Shown here piece by piece: positions 1 through 5,675 of a stretch of DNA of 5,681 bases. The notes under the pieces are model-generated. The model made no database searches, was not told where the DNA came from, and worked only from the letters and a program-made list of their open reading frames with translations. Position 1 is the first letter of the stretch. Each line of letters starts with the position of its first letter. The position numbers and the translations under genes are program-made. Origin of the DNA: SIG710 sp045595425 (GTDB lineage: Bacteria > Bacillota > Clostridia > Oscillospirales > CAG-272); assembly GCA_045595425.1 (NCBI GenBank), contig JAZOAL010000051.1, forward strand, positions 1-5,681, given 5' to 3'.

Positions 1-1
1 C

Positions 2-85
2 CGTTCCAACAGTATTCCTATGGCAGTCCTCGGCTGGAAATCTCCTAACCAAAAGCAAGCAGAACTCCAAAACACCTGCGCCTGA
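2..85 (+). CDS. Possible 3' end of a protein-coding gene, truncated by the window edge
   Basis: The second reading frame stays open from base 2 to a TGA at 83-85, giving 27 codons whose end reads VLGWKSPNQKQAELQ before a short tail. The LGW-K-S-P pattern close to a C-terminus resembles the ending of some IS3-type DDE transposases (LG-x-x-[ST]-P-x-x), so this could be the tail of an insertion-sequence transposase. That is a weak resemblance over very few residues. The other two forward frames also stay open for 15 and about 48 codons, so openness alone proves nothing. If real, this gene converges on the Enzyme I-like gene at 234-1733. Confidence 0.25.
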   Translation, partial: RSNSIPMAVLGWKSPNQKQAELQNTCA

Positions 86-94
86 ATCGCGCGC

Positions 95-147
95 TGCTTT
101 TGCAGTCTTCACTCGGGGCTTCGCCCCTCCTTCCGACTGCAGAAGCA
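95..147. repeat. Large two-part stem-loop in the convergent intergenic region
   Basis: Bases 95-107 (TGCTTTTGCAGTC) pair with 135-147 (GACTGCAGAAGCA) over 13 positions. The only non-Watson-Crick position is 100/142, a U-G wobble in + strand RNA and an A-C mismatch in - strand RNA. Inside lies a 7x7 unpaired region, then a tight hairpin: GGGGC (115-119), loop TTC, GCCCC (123-127). The left arm also contains its own small hairpin, CTGC-TTTT-GCAG (94-105), so alternative folds are possible. It sits between two genes that end towards each other. It could be a terminator, a mobile-element end or a dispersed repeat unit; the sequence does not decide. No T-run follows it immediately on either strand. 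Confidence 0.6.
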
Positions 148-149
148 TC

Positions 150-184
150 TAACAAAACTCGTTACTTTTATTTTTACTTTTTTT
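150..184 (+). terminator. Weak candidate terminator, T-rich run after a short stem
   Basis: A 4-bp stem (TAAC 150-153 with GTTA 161-164, 7-base loop) is followed by a run with 16 T in 19 bases (166-184). Taken with the bigger stem-loop just before it, this could stop rightward transcription coming from the possible gene ending at base 85. The stem is short and AT-rich, so this is a tentative call. No comparable T-run serves the leftward gene that ends at 234. Confidence 0.3.
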
Positions 185-233
185 AGTCTCACATCATTGA
201 CAAAACTACATATCACAGAAAAACAGAACCGAA

Positions 234-1733
234 TCATCCGAAAAAATCCAGACATGAAACAGGAAAAAATATTTTTTTGATTCCGAGAGAAGCAAAATGC
301 GTATAAAATCTGCGTCCGGAGGAGAGCATTCCGCGAACCGCCGTGGGAATCCCAACAGAGCTTGCCGCATCATTTAAAAGTTCAATTGCTCTTATCAAGC
401 ACTCTGAATTTTCAGCAATATCTTTTGCGCTAAACTCCTTCGCCTCATAGCCGAAAAGAGATAAAAAAAGGCTGTCGCAATCCAGTATAAAGAAATCGCA
501 AAGCTCAGCCAGCTCCGCGCTCATAATTACCGCCGCGCAACGCATAATAACAGCCCCAACGGAGAGCTCGTCGGAAAAAGAGATTTTTTCCTTTAAAAGC
601 TCATTTTTTACCTCGCTGATAAGCCCGAAAGCATGACGCAAATCGTCCGCAGAAACGACATTCGCCAAAGCCAACGAAATCCTCCCGCTGTCATTTGCCC
701 GAAGAATAGCCCGAAGCCAAGCTTTTAAATCAGCGTTATCTTTTTCAATAGCAATGCTCACCTCACCGCTTTTCGATGCTTTTAAAATCGATTTCAAACG
801 CAAATATATCCGATTCTCATCAAAATTCTCGTGCAGATGAGGAGACGGCAGACAAAGCAAGTCTGTGCCGCCCGCCTCTTCGTTAGATATAACTTCCTGT
901 TTGCTGTCAAAATTCAACTCTGCGCCGACAGTCATTCCAAGCGACTTGAAACTGCGTTCACCATGCGAAGCAAACCCGGCAATTTCGGCAAGACGAGCGG
1001 AATATTGCTCAACCATCTCATCATCCGGGTCTATAAGTAAAAGCCCCTTTTCCGCATCTATCACAGCACAAATATCCTCAAGCTCGGATTCATTTTCCAA
1101 ATTTAAAAGCTCCCCTTCTTCACACACGATCACCGGTATTCCGAAAGCATAGGCAATAAGCGCAAGCTCTGACAAAGGCTTCGCCCCCGTAAGCATTATC
1201 CCCAGCAGCATATCTCTGTCGATACCGAGAAGCTCCTCCTTTCCTATATCACGCGCCACAAGAATAACAGGATGAACACGGTATTCCCGCTCGTTTTTCT
1301 CAAAGGAAGGAGCATTTTCACCGAGAAAAGAAACAAGCTGCGCTCCAACTGCTTTTATCACAGCAGTATCCAAAATCAAATATGGGTCTCCGAATTTCGC
1401 TCTTTCCGCAGAAAGCTCGTTTGCGGCATTCATTATTGCATCCTCAGCGCTTTGACCGCGAAAAATATTCTCCCTCGCAATATCTGAAAGTCCTCCCTGC
1501 TCTTCAAGCACGCGCAAAACCGATTTGCTTTCATCCGATGCTTTTGAATATTCTTCACACTTTTCCTTCGTTTTTTCAAACGCGATTTCAAGGCGTGAAA
1601 GCTCAAGAGTCCCATCCCGGCTAACGCCCTCCGATAAAACAGCGGTGCAGTGGTTTTTGCTTCGCTTGTAAAAATGCAGTTTGCCTATGGCACAAAAACG
1701 ATTTAGTCCTGTTCCTTTGATTTCAAGGGGCAT
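234..1733 (-). CDS. Enzyme I (PtsI)-like protein without catalytic residues; probable pseudoenzyme
   Basis: The 499-residue protein follows the PTS Enzyme I plan from end to end: an N-terminal strand KGTGLNRFCAIGK (6-18), a helical HPr-binding-like region (about 40-138), the phosphohistidine swivel domain (VILVARDI at 156-163 to GIPVIV at 198-203), then a shortened PEP-binding barrel (WLRAILRAN 339-347, AELAELCDFF 406-415, ASLGIKKIFFPVS 481-493). By hand alignment to E. coli Enzyme I, the active-site His189 in GGRTSH is Glu189 (LSEL). R296 in RTEF is Cys294, R332 in RTMDIGGDK is Ala328, E431 is Met397, N454-D455 is Asp420-Ser421, R465 is Ala431 and C502 is Arg467. About 37 residues between the RTMD and QLRAILRAS regions are missing, as is the usual C-terminal tail. 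True Enzyme I proteins have about 570 residues. The start is supported by AAAGGA at 1741-1746, 7 bases away. The frame is intact, so it seems maintained. It is not expected to phosphorylate HPr; its function is unknown. No HPr gene is adjacent. Confidence 0.82.
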   Translation of the reverse strand: MPLEIKGTGLNRFCAIGKLHFYKRSKNHCTAVLSEGVSRDGTLELSRLEIAFEKTKEKCEEYSKASDESKSVLRVLEEQGGLSDIARENIFRGQSAEDAIMNAANELSAERAKFGDPYLILDTAVIKAVGAQLVSFLGENAPSFEKNEREYRVHPVILVARDIGKEELLGIDRDMLLGIMLTGAKPLSELALIAYAFGIPVIVCEEGELLNLENESELEDICAVIDAEKGLLLIDPDDEMVEQYSARLAEIAGFASHGERSFKSLGMTVGAELNFDSKQEVISNEEAGGTDLLCLPSPHLHENFDENRIYLRLKSILKASKSGEVSIAIEKDNADLKAWLRAILRANDSGRISLALANVVSADDLRHAFGLISEVKNELLKEKISFSDELSVGAVIMRCAAVIMSAELAELCDFFILDCDSLFLSLFGYEAKEFSAKDIAENSECLIRAIELLNDAASSVGIPTAVRGMLSSGRRFYTHFASLGIKKIFFPVSCLDFFG

Positions 1734-1801
1734 AACGAATTCCTTTCAGATCATAGTTTTTTCTATTTTTCCCCTTCGGTGCACTTCCTATTCATTGCAG
1801 T

Positions 1802-1837
1802 GCAAAACAGCCATACCGTTTTCATACTCTGTTTTGC
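1802..1837 (-). promoter_or_regulatory. Inverted repeat enclosing a cre-like sequence in the leader of the Enzyme I-like gene
   Basis: GCAAAACAG (1802-1810) and CTGTTTTGC (1829-1837) are perfect 9-base inverted arms around an 18-base centre. On the - strand the centre reads AGTATGAAAACGGTATGG, with GTATG occurring twice. Bases 1811-1825 read on the - strand (ATGAAAACGGTATGG) fit the CcpA cre consensus WTGNAANCGNWNNCW at 13 of 15 positions, missing the last two. CcpA commonly controls PTS and carbon genes in Firmicutes, so the position is suggestive, but the right half-site is poor. The arms could instead form an RNA hairpin in the leader. I could not identify a convincing SigA promoter for this gene between 1734 and 1853. 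Confidence 0.3.
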
Positions 1838-1850
1838 CTCTGATCCTATT

Positions 1851-1890
1851 AAACAAAAGCGACTCATTTTTCGTAAATGAGTCGCTTTTG
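1851..1890 (-). terminator. Intrinsic terminator of prfC, perfect 16-bp stem
   Basis: Bases 1854-1869 are an exact reverse complement of 1875-1890, with a 5-base loop (1870-1874). In the prfC direction the stem begins 12 bases after the stop codon and its descending arm ends in CTTTTG followed by TTT, giving the U-rich end of a Rho-independent terminator. The opposite strand also has TTTTG after the GC core, then an AT-rich stretch, so the element may work in both directions. It should largely insulate the Enzyme I-like gene from prfC transcription. Confidence 0.88.
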
Positions 1891-1902
1891 AATATTTATT
1901 AT

Positions 1903-3495
1903 TTACTGTCCGAATTCAACAAGCTCAAGCTTTCCTTCGTTATGCTCCATGGTTCGTGTGATAAACCATTCGCTCTTGAAGAGAAGGAAATTTTGCCCAC
2001 GCACGTCCTGAACCCATTCGGTCTCATAAAGATCGAGAGTTTTTGGATCCACCTCGTTCGCAATCCGCCTGATATACTGCCAAGCAAGGGGACGGCGAAT
2101 AAACTTAACACCGTATTCGCTTTCCATTCTCGCTTCCAGAACCTCAAACTGCAGCTCGCCGACAACGCCGACAATAACCCTTTCAAGACCGGCTTCCGGC
2201 ATAAAGAACATCTGAATAGCACCTTCTTGTGCTATCTGGGTCATTCCTTTTGCAAACTGCTTGCGCTTCATGCTGTCGATCTGCTCTACAAGTGCAAAGC
2301 GTTCGGGAGCAAAGGTAGGAATTCCCTCAAATTTGATCTTCATTCCCTTTTCGCAAACGGTATCGCCGATAGCAAATATTCCGGGATCAAAAACGCCGAT
2401 AATATCCCCCGCATACGCCTCATCAATAACCGCTCTCTCCTGTGCCATCATCTGCTGAGGCTGGGAGAGCTTGATCTCCTTGCCCCCCTGAACATGCACA
2501 TATTCCGTGCCGCGTTCAAACTTACCTGAGCAGATTCGCATAAATGCAATTCTGTCTCGGTGAGCCTTATTCATATTTGCCTGTATTTTAAACACAAATG
2601 CGGAAAAACCGTCCTTTGCAGGGTCAATAACAACATCGCCCTCTGTCCTTCTCGGGAGTGGCGCAGTGGTCATTTTAAGGAAGTGCTCAAGAAAGGTCTC
2701 TATACCGAAATTGTTAAGCGCAGAACCGAAGAAAACGGGACTGAGCTTGCCATGACGTACCTTTTCAAGATCAAAATCAAAGCATGCACCGTCAAGAAGC
2801 TCGATCTGATCAACCAATTCCTCTCTCTGATATGAACCGATGAGAGAATCAAGCTTTTCCGAATCTGTGATCTCACATTCAATGGCACCGAGACGCTCTC
2901 TGCCCTTGTGCTTGTCCGCATAGGACAAAATTGCTCTCTTCTCTCTGTCATAAACGCCCTTAAAATTAACACCGCAGCCAATAGGCCAGTTCATAGGATA
3001 TGTTCCGATCCCAAATTCCTTTTCAAGCTCGTCAATAAGATCAAAAGGATCTCTCGCCTCATGGTCAAGCTTGTTTATAAATGTAAAGATCGGTATATCC
3101 CTCATGGCGCAAACCTTAAACAGCTTGCGAGTTTGAGGCTCGATACCCTTTGCCGCGTCGATTACCATAACGGCACTGTCCGCCGCCATCAAGGTACGGT
3201 AGGTATCCTCAGAGAAATCCTGATGTCCGGGCGTATCAAGAATGTTGATGCAATAACCCTCATATTCAAACTGCATAACAGAGGACGTGATCGAAATTCC
3301 TCTCTGTTTCTCCATATCCATCCAGTCTGAAACAGCATGGCGGTCTGATGCCTTGCCCTTGACCGAACCTGCGGTCTGTATAGCACCGCCGTAAAGAAGA
3401 AATTTTTCCGTAAGAGTAGTCTTACCGGCATCGGGGTGTGAAATGATCGCAAAAGTTCTTCTTCTGTTTATCTCACTCTGTAAATTGCTTGCCAT
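1903..3495 (-). CDS. prfC: Peptide chain release factor 3 (RF3)
   Basis: RF3 is a cytoplasmic translational GTPase that removes RF1 and RF2 from the ribosome after peptide release. At 530 residues it has the normal length (E. coli 529). The GTPase domain shows the P-loop SHPDAGKTT (19-27), the RF3-typical segment SDWMDMEKQRGISIT (56-70, switch I), DTPGHQDF (87-94) with the GTPase histidine at 91, and NKLD (141-144). Domain II follows (about 280-380, including IAFMRICSGKFERG), then the RF3 C-terminal domain with GVVGELQFEVLEARMESEYG and RPLAWQYI. No key residue is missing. The ATG is preceded by AAAGGA at 3504-3509, 8 bases away. The gene appears monocistronic: its own promoter lies at 3535-3563 and a strong terminator follows the stop. 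Confidence 0.97.
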   Translation of the reverse strand: MASNLQSEINRRRTFAIISHPDAGKTTLTEKFLLYGGAIQTAGSVKGKASDRHAVSDWMDMEKQRGISITSSVMQFEYEGYCINILDTPGHQDFSEDTYRTLMAADSAVMVIDAAKGIEPQTRKLFKVCAMRDIPIFTFINKLDHEARDPFDLIDELEKEFGIGTYPMNWPIGCGVNFKGVYDREKRAILSYADKHKGRERLGAIECEITDSEKLDSLIGSYQREELVDQIELLDGACFDFDLEKVRHGKLSPVFFGSALNNFGIETFLEHFLKMTTAPLPRRTEGDVVIDPAKDGFSAFVFKIQANMNKAHRDRIAFMRICSGKFERGTEYVHVQGGKEIKLSQPQQMMAQERAVIDEAYAGDIIGVFDPGIFAIGDTVCEKGMKIKFEGIPTFAPERFALVEQIDSMKRKQFAKGMTQIAQEGAIQMFFMPEAGLERVIVGVVGELQFEVLEARMESEYGVKFIRRPLAWQYIRRIANEVDPKTLDLYETEWVQDVRGQNFLLFKSEWFITRTMEHNEGKLELVEFGQ

Positions 3496-3534
3496 AATCT
3501 ATATCCTTTATATTAAAAAATGTCATACTTTATT

Positions 3535-3563
3535 ATTTTATCACATTTTTCCGATTCTTACAA
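3535..3563 (-). promoter_or_regulatory. SigA-type promoter of prfC
   Basis: Read on the - strand: -35 TTGTAA (3558-3563), a 17-base spacer, and -10 TAAAAT (3535-3540) with an upstream TGN extension (TGTGATAAAAT). Predicted transcription start is near 3528, giving a leader of about 33 bases before the prfC ATG at 3495. Confidence 0.8.
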
Positions 3564-3593
3564 GACCTTTGAAGAATTTTTCAAGTTATTAAG

Positions 3594-3627
3594 TGTTGAA
3601 TTCTCAATGATAGGTGACAATTCAACA
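3594..3627. promoter_or_regulatory. Inverted repeat between divergent promoters, possible operator
   Basis: TGTTGAATT (3594-3602) and AATTCAACA (3619-3627) are perfect 9-base inverted arms around a 16-base spacer. The repeat lies 30 bases upstream of the prfC -35 box and 19 bases upstream of the rightward -35 box, a position where a dimeric regulator could touch both promoters. A second TTGAA-N6-TTCAA pair lies at 3569-3584, next to the prfC -35. No T-run follows, so a terminator is unlikely. The AT-rich context makes chance symmetry possible. Confidence 0.4.
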
Positions 3628-3646
3628 GCAAAAAATCACGCCCACC

Positions 3647-3675
3647 TTGACACTAAGCCGCTGTTGTGATAAAAT
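3647..3675 (+). promoter_or_regulatory. Near-consensus SigA promoter of the Sel1-tautomerase-birA genes
   Basis: Perfect -35 TTGACA (3647-3652), optimal 17-base spacer, -10 TAAAAT (3670-3675), and a TGN extension just upstream (TGA at 3667-3669). Predicted start is near 3682. No other clear promoter or terminator was seen before the end of birA, so this promoter probably drives all three rightward genes. Confidence 0.85.
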
Positions 3676-3690
3676 AATATAGATAAAAAA

Positions 3691-3705
3691 CGCCGCAATG
3701 CGGCG
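3691..3705 (+). promoter_or_regulatory. GC-rich hairpin near the 5' end of the rightward mRNA
   Basis: CGCCGC (3691-3696), loop AAT, GCGGCG (3700-3705): a perfect 6-bp all-GC stem in an otherwise AT-rich leader. It would start about 9 bases from the predicted 5' end and finish directly before the ribosome binding site AAAGGA (3706-3711), which stays unpaired. 5'-terminal stems of this kind are known to protect mRNA from 5'-dependent decay; that role here is inference. AAAAAA precedes it and a T-rich stretch follows the ribosome site, so weak attenuation is a less likely alternative. Confidence 0.65.
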
Positions 3706-3722
3706 AAAGGATTTTTATAAAC

Positions 3723-4448
3723 ATGAATGAACTCATTTCGGCAAATGCTCTTTTTGCCAAAGGTGAATATGAAAAGGCGGCAGATATTTACCGCGACCTT
3801 GCTTTGAAGGGCGATCTTGATGCAATGTTCAATATGGGATATCTGCATCAATTCGGAATCGGAACCGAGCTTGACCTTGAAAAAGCCGCAGATTTCTATG
3901 CTGTCGCGGTCTATCTTGAGGGCGGCGACGCTGCGTATAACCTTGCAGTAATGACCATGAACGGGCTTGGGGTCAAGCGCGATATTGCAAAGGCAATACA
4001 CTATATGGAGCTCAGTGCAAACGGCGGCTGTCCCGAAGCACAGCTCTATCTTGCAACAGCATTATCTATGGGCTATGCCGGCAATCCTGTTTGCAGTAAC
4101 ATCTGCCGCATACCCTTTCACAAAGCTGAGAGCAGATATGATTATGCGGCTCTAGGCGGATATATAGATGAAGCTGAACAGGAAAAAATTGATGAGGAGC
4201 GTTGCCGCGCCATAACCGAAAGCCACATTGATGCTCACCGCTGGCTCTCCATCGTTGCTGCCTGCAAGGATGAGAACGATGTTTATGGCGAAACCATTCG
4301 CGATGCCAAATATCTGCTTGGGCTCTTTCATCTTGAAGGCATCGGCTGCCGCATAAACCGCAAAAAGGGTCAAAGGCTGATAAAAGAGGCAGCCCTTGCC
4401 GGCTCCGCCGAAGCACAGCAGTATCTTCTGCTTGAAGGAAAGAATTAA
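3723..4448 (+). CDS. Sel1-repeat (TPR-like) protein, cytoplasmic
   Basis: This 241-residue protein is built from Sel1-like helical repeats, a scaffold for protein-protein contacts. A TPR-like opening (ANALFAKGEYEKAADIYRDL, 7-26) is followed by repeats at about 31-67 (AMFNMGYLHQFGIG), 68-103 (AAYNLAVMTMNGLGV) and 104-120 (EAQLYLATALSMGYA). An insert of about 50 residues follows (120-168; Cys at 124, 128 and 161). The pattern then resumes with DAHRWLSIVAA (170-180), AKYLLGLFHLEGIG (195-208) and a closing AEAQQYLL. There is no signal peptide or membrane segment. AAAGGA at 3706-3711 stands 11 bases before the ATG, slightly far but usable. It is the first gene of the rightward operon, 58 bases before the tautomerase with no terminator between. 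The family is clear, but Sel1 proteins have many partners, so no specific function can be given. Confidence 0.9.
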   Translation: MNELISANALFAKGEYEKAADIYRDLALKGDLDAMFNMGYLHQFGIGTELDLEKAADFYAVAVYLEGGDAAYNLAVMTMNGLGVKRDIAKAIHYMELSANGGCPEAQLYLATALSMGYAGNPVCSNICRIPFHKAESRYDYAALGGYIDEAEQEKIDEERCRAITESHIDAHRWLSIVAACKDENDVYGETIRDAKYLLGLFHLEGIGCRINRKKGQRLIKEAALAGSAEAQQYLLLEGKN

Positions 4449-4506
4449 GAAGGACTTAACACAGCCCATTCCCATAGATAAATTAAAATTTCAGGAGAAA
4501 AATATT

Positions 4507-4851
4507 ATGCCGTTTATTAACACTATCACAACAAAAAAAATCACAGACAGCGACAGAGATATCATAAAAGCAGAGCTTGGGAAGATCATTGCCGAGATTC
4601 CCGGCAAGAGCGAGCAATGGCTCATGCTGGCTTTTAAAGATGAAGTTAAAATGTATTTCAGAGGCGATGACAGCCTTGACAGCGCTTATGTTGAGGTCAG
4701 CATTTTCGGCTCGGCACCCTCAAAGGCATATGACAGAGTGACAGCAAAGATCTGTGAGCTTTATGAAAGCAAGCTCGGTATTCCATCTGACCGCGTTTAT
4801 GTTAAATACGAAGAGTCAAACCGCTGGGGCTGGAACGGCTCAAATTTCTGA
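4507..4851 (+). CDS. MIF-family (phenylpyruvate/dopachrome-type) tautomerase
   Basis: A 114-residue small cytoplasmic protein of the tautomerase superfamily, MIF branch; members form trimers and interconvert keto and enol forms using the N-terminal proline as base. Pro2 follows the initiator Met (MPFINTI), so removal of Met would expose the catalytic proline. Lys34 (GKSEQW) matches the MIF active-site lysine, SIFG (65-68) matches the SIGK region, and DRVYVKYEESNRWGWNGSNF (95-114) matches the MIF C-terminus DRVYINY...GWNNSTF. The MIF CxxC motif is absent (the aligned region is SAYV), arguing against thiol-redox activity. The ATG at 4507 was chosen because it gives Pro at position 2 and has AGGAG (4493-4497) 9 bases upstream; a longer in-frame start at 4396 would bury the proline. 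The physiological substrate is unknown. Confidence 0.9.
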   Translation: MPFINTITTKKITDSDRDIIKAELGKIIAEIPGKSEQWLMLAFKDEVKMYFRGDDSLDSAYVEVSIFGSAPSKAYDRVTAKICELYESKLGIPSDRVYVKYEESNRWGWNGSNF

Positions 4852-4853
4852 AG

Positions 4854-5675
4854 ATGAAGGATATTTCGATTCCCGAAGAAGTAAAAAGACTTCTTAAAAG
4901 CCGTCTGATCATCCATGAATCGCTTCCGTCCACAAATGAGTATTGCAAAAAAGACCTTGTGAGAGACGGTCAGATCGTTCTCGCGCAAAAGCAAACTTCG
5001 GGACACGGAAGAATGGGAAGAAGCTTTGTTTCAAAGGAGGGGGGAATATATGTCTCCTTCTGCTTTGAGCCTCGCATTGGCGCTAAAAAGCTGATTCCCG
5101 TCACCGGAATGTGCGCCGTTGCCGTGAGAAGAGCAATAAAAAGGTGCTGTGATGTAAGCCCTGAAATAAAATGGACAAACGATATTTTGTTATGTGGAAA
5201 AAAAATATGCGGCATACTTGCCGAGACCACCTTTGAAGGCGGCAGACCTAAAAAACTGATAATCGGAATCGGCATAAACCTTAATCAGTCTAAAGAAAGC
5301 TTTGAGGGAGAGCTTTCGGAAACAGCCTCCTCAATTTCAGCTCTGACATGCAAAAATACCGATCCCGAGCTTATGTCCGCAGTTCTCATGGAAGAGATAG
5401 ATCGGGCATATAAAGCCCTTTGCGAAGGTGGAAATGCAATATTGCCCTATATAGAAGAATATCGCGTGCATTGCTCAACCTTGGGAAAAGAGATACACAT
5501 TCTTCATCCTTCCCTTGCACCCGAAGGCACTGATCCTCGCAAGGCATTTGCCGAAGATCCTTCTATATTCCCCTCTGCCACGGCTGTTGATATTGATGAG
5601 AGCTTCGGTCTTATCGTCCGCTATGCGGACGGCAAAAGGGAAACTCTCTTCTCGGGAGAAATAAGCATAAGATAA
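4854..5675 (+). CDS. birA: Biotin-protein ligase, stand-alone (no repressor domain)
   Basis: This enzyme activates biotin with ATP and transfers it to a lysine on acceptor proteins such as the carboxylase carrier subunit. The 273 residues cover the catalytic and C-terminal domains only. There is no N-terminal helix-turn-helix, so it should not repress biotin genes as E. coli BirA does. Visible motifs: STN (26-28), the biotinoyl-AMP loop SGHGRMGRSF (49-58), KWTNDI (106-111; Pro more usual at the third position), KKICGILAE (116-124) with the catalytic-type lysine at 117, and GIGINLN (138-144). The SH3-like C-terminal domain runs from about 209 to SGEISIR (267-273). Between strands of that domain, about 217-241 forms a longer than usual loop. 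The ATG lies 2 bases after the tautomerase stop and has no clear ribosome binding site, suggesting translational coupling. The stop codon is 6 bases before the window edge. Confidence 0.95.
   Translation: MKDISIPEEVKRLLKSRLIIHESLPSTNEYCKKDLVRDGQIVLAQKQTSGHGRMGRSFVSKEGGIYVSFCFEPRIGAKKLIPVTGMCAVAVRRAIKRCCDVSPEIKWTNDILLCGKKICGILAETTFEGGRPKKLIIGIGINLNQSKESFEGELSETASSISALTCKNTDPELMSAVLMEEIDRAYKALCEGGNAILPYIEEYRVHCSTLGKEIHILHPSLAPEGTDPRKAFAEDPSIFPSATAVDIDESFGLIVRYADGKRETLFSGEISIR

Noticed and set aside
234..1733. Reading the Enzyme I-like gene as a functional ptsI or as a decaying pseudogene
   Set aside because: Functional ptsI is excluded by loss of the active-site His, Cys and PEP/Mg residues. 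Decay is unlikely because the frame is uninterrupted over 499 codons with a proper start and ribosome site.
1795..1805. Short palindrome TTGCAGTGCAA beside the leader inverted repeat
   Set aside because: Five-base arms are too short to claim as a site, and it overlaps the better 9-base repeat.
1681..2529. A 282-codon open frame on the + strand antisense to prfC and the leader of the Enzyme I-like gene
   Set aside because: It runs opposite to the convincing prfC gene, contains no recognisable domain, crosses the terminator hairpin, and has no plausible ribosome site. It is a shadow of prfC codon use.
2908..3330. A 140-codon open frame on the + strand inside prfC
   Set aside because: Antisense to the conserved GTPase domain of RF3, with no domain of its own.
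3636..4001. A 121-codon open frame on the - strand over the rightward promoter and the Sel1 gene
   Set aside because: It would cover the promoter and the 5' part of the clearly coding Sel1 gene, and its translation has no family features.
4396..4506. Upstream in-frame start for the tautomerase, adding 37 residues
   Set aside because: It overlaps the Sel1 gene, lacks a fitting ribosome site and would hide the catalytic N-terminal proline; the start at 4507 fits the family.
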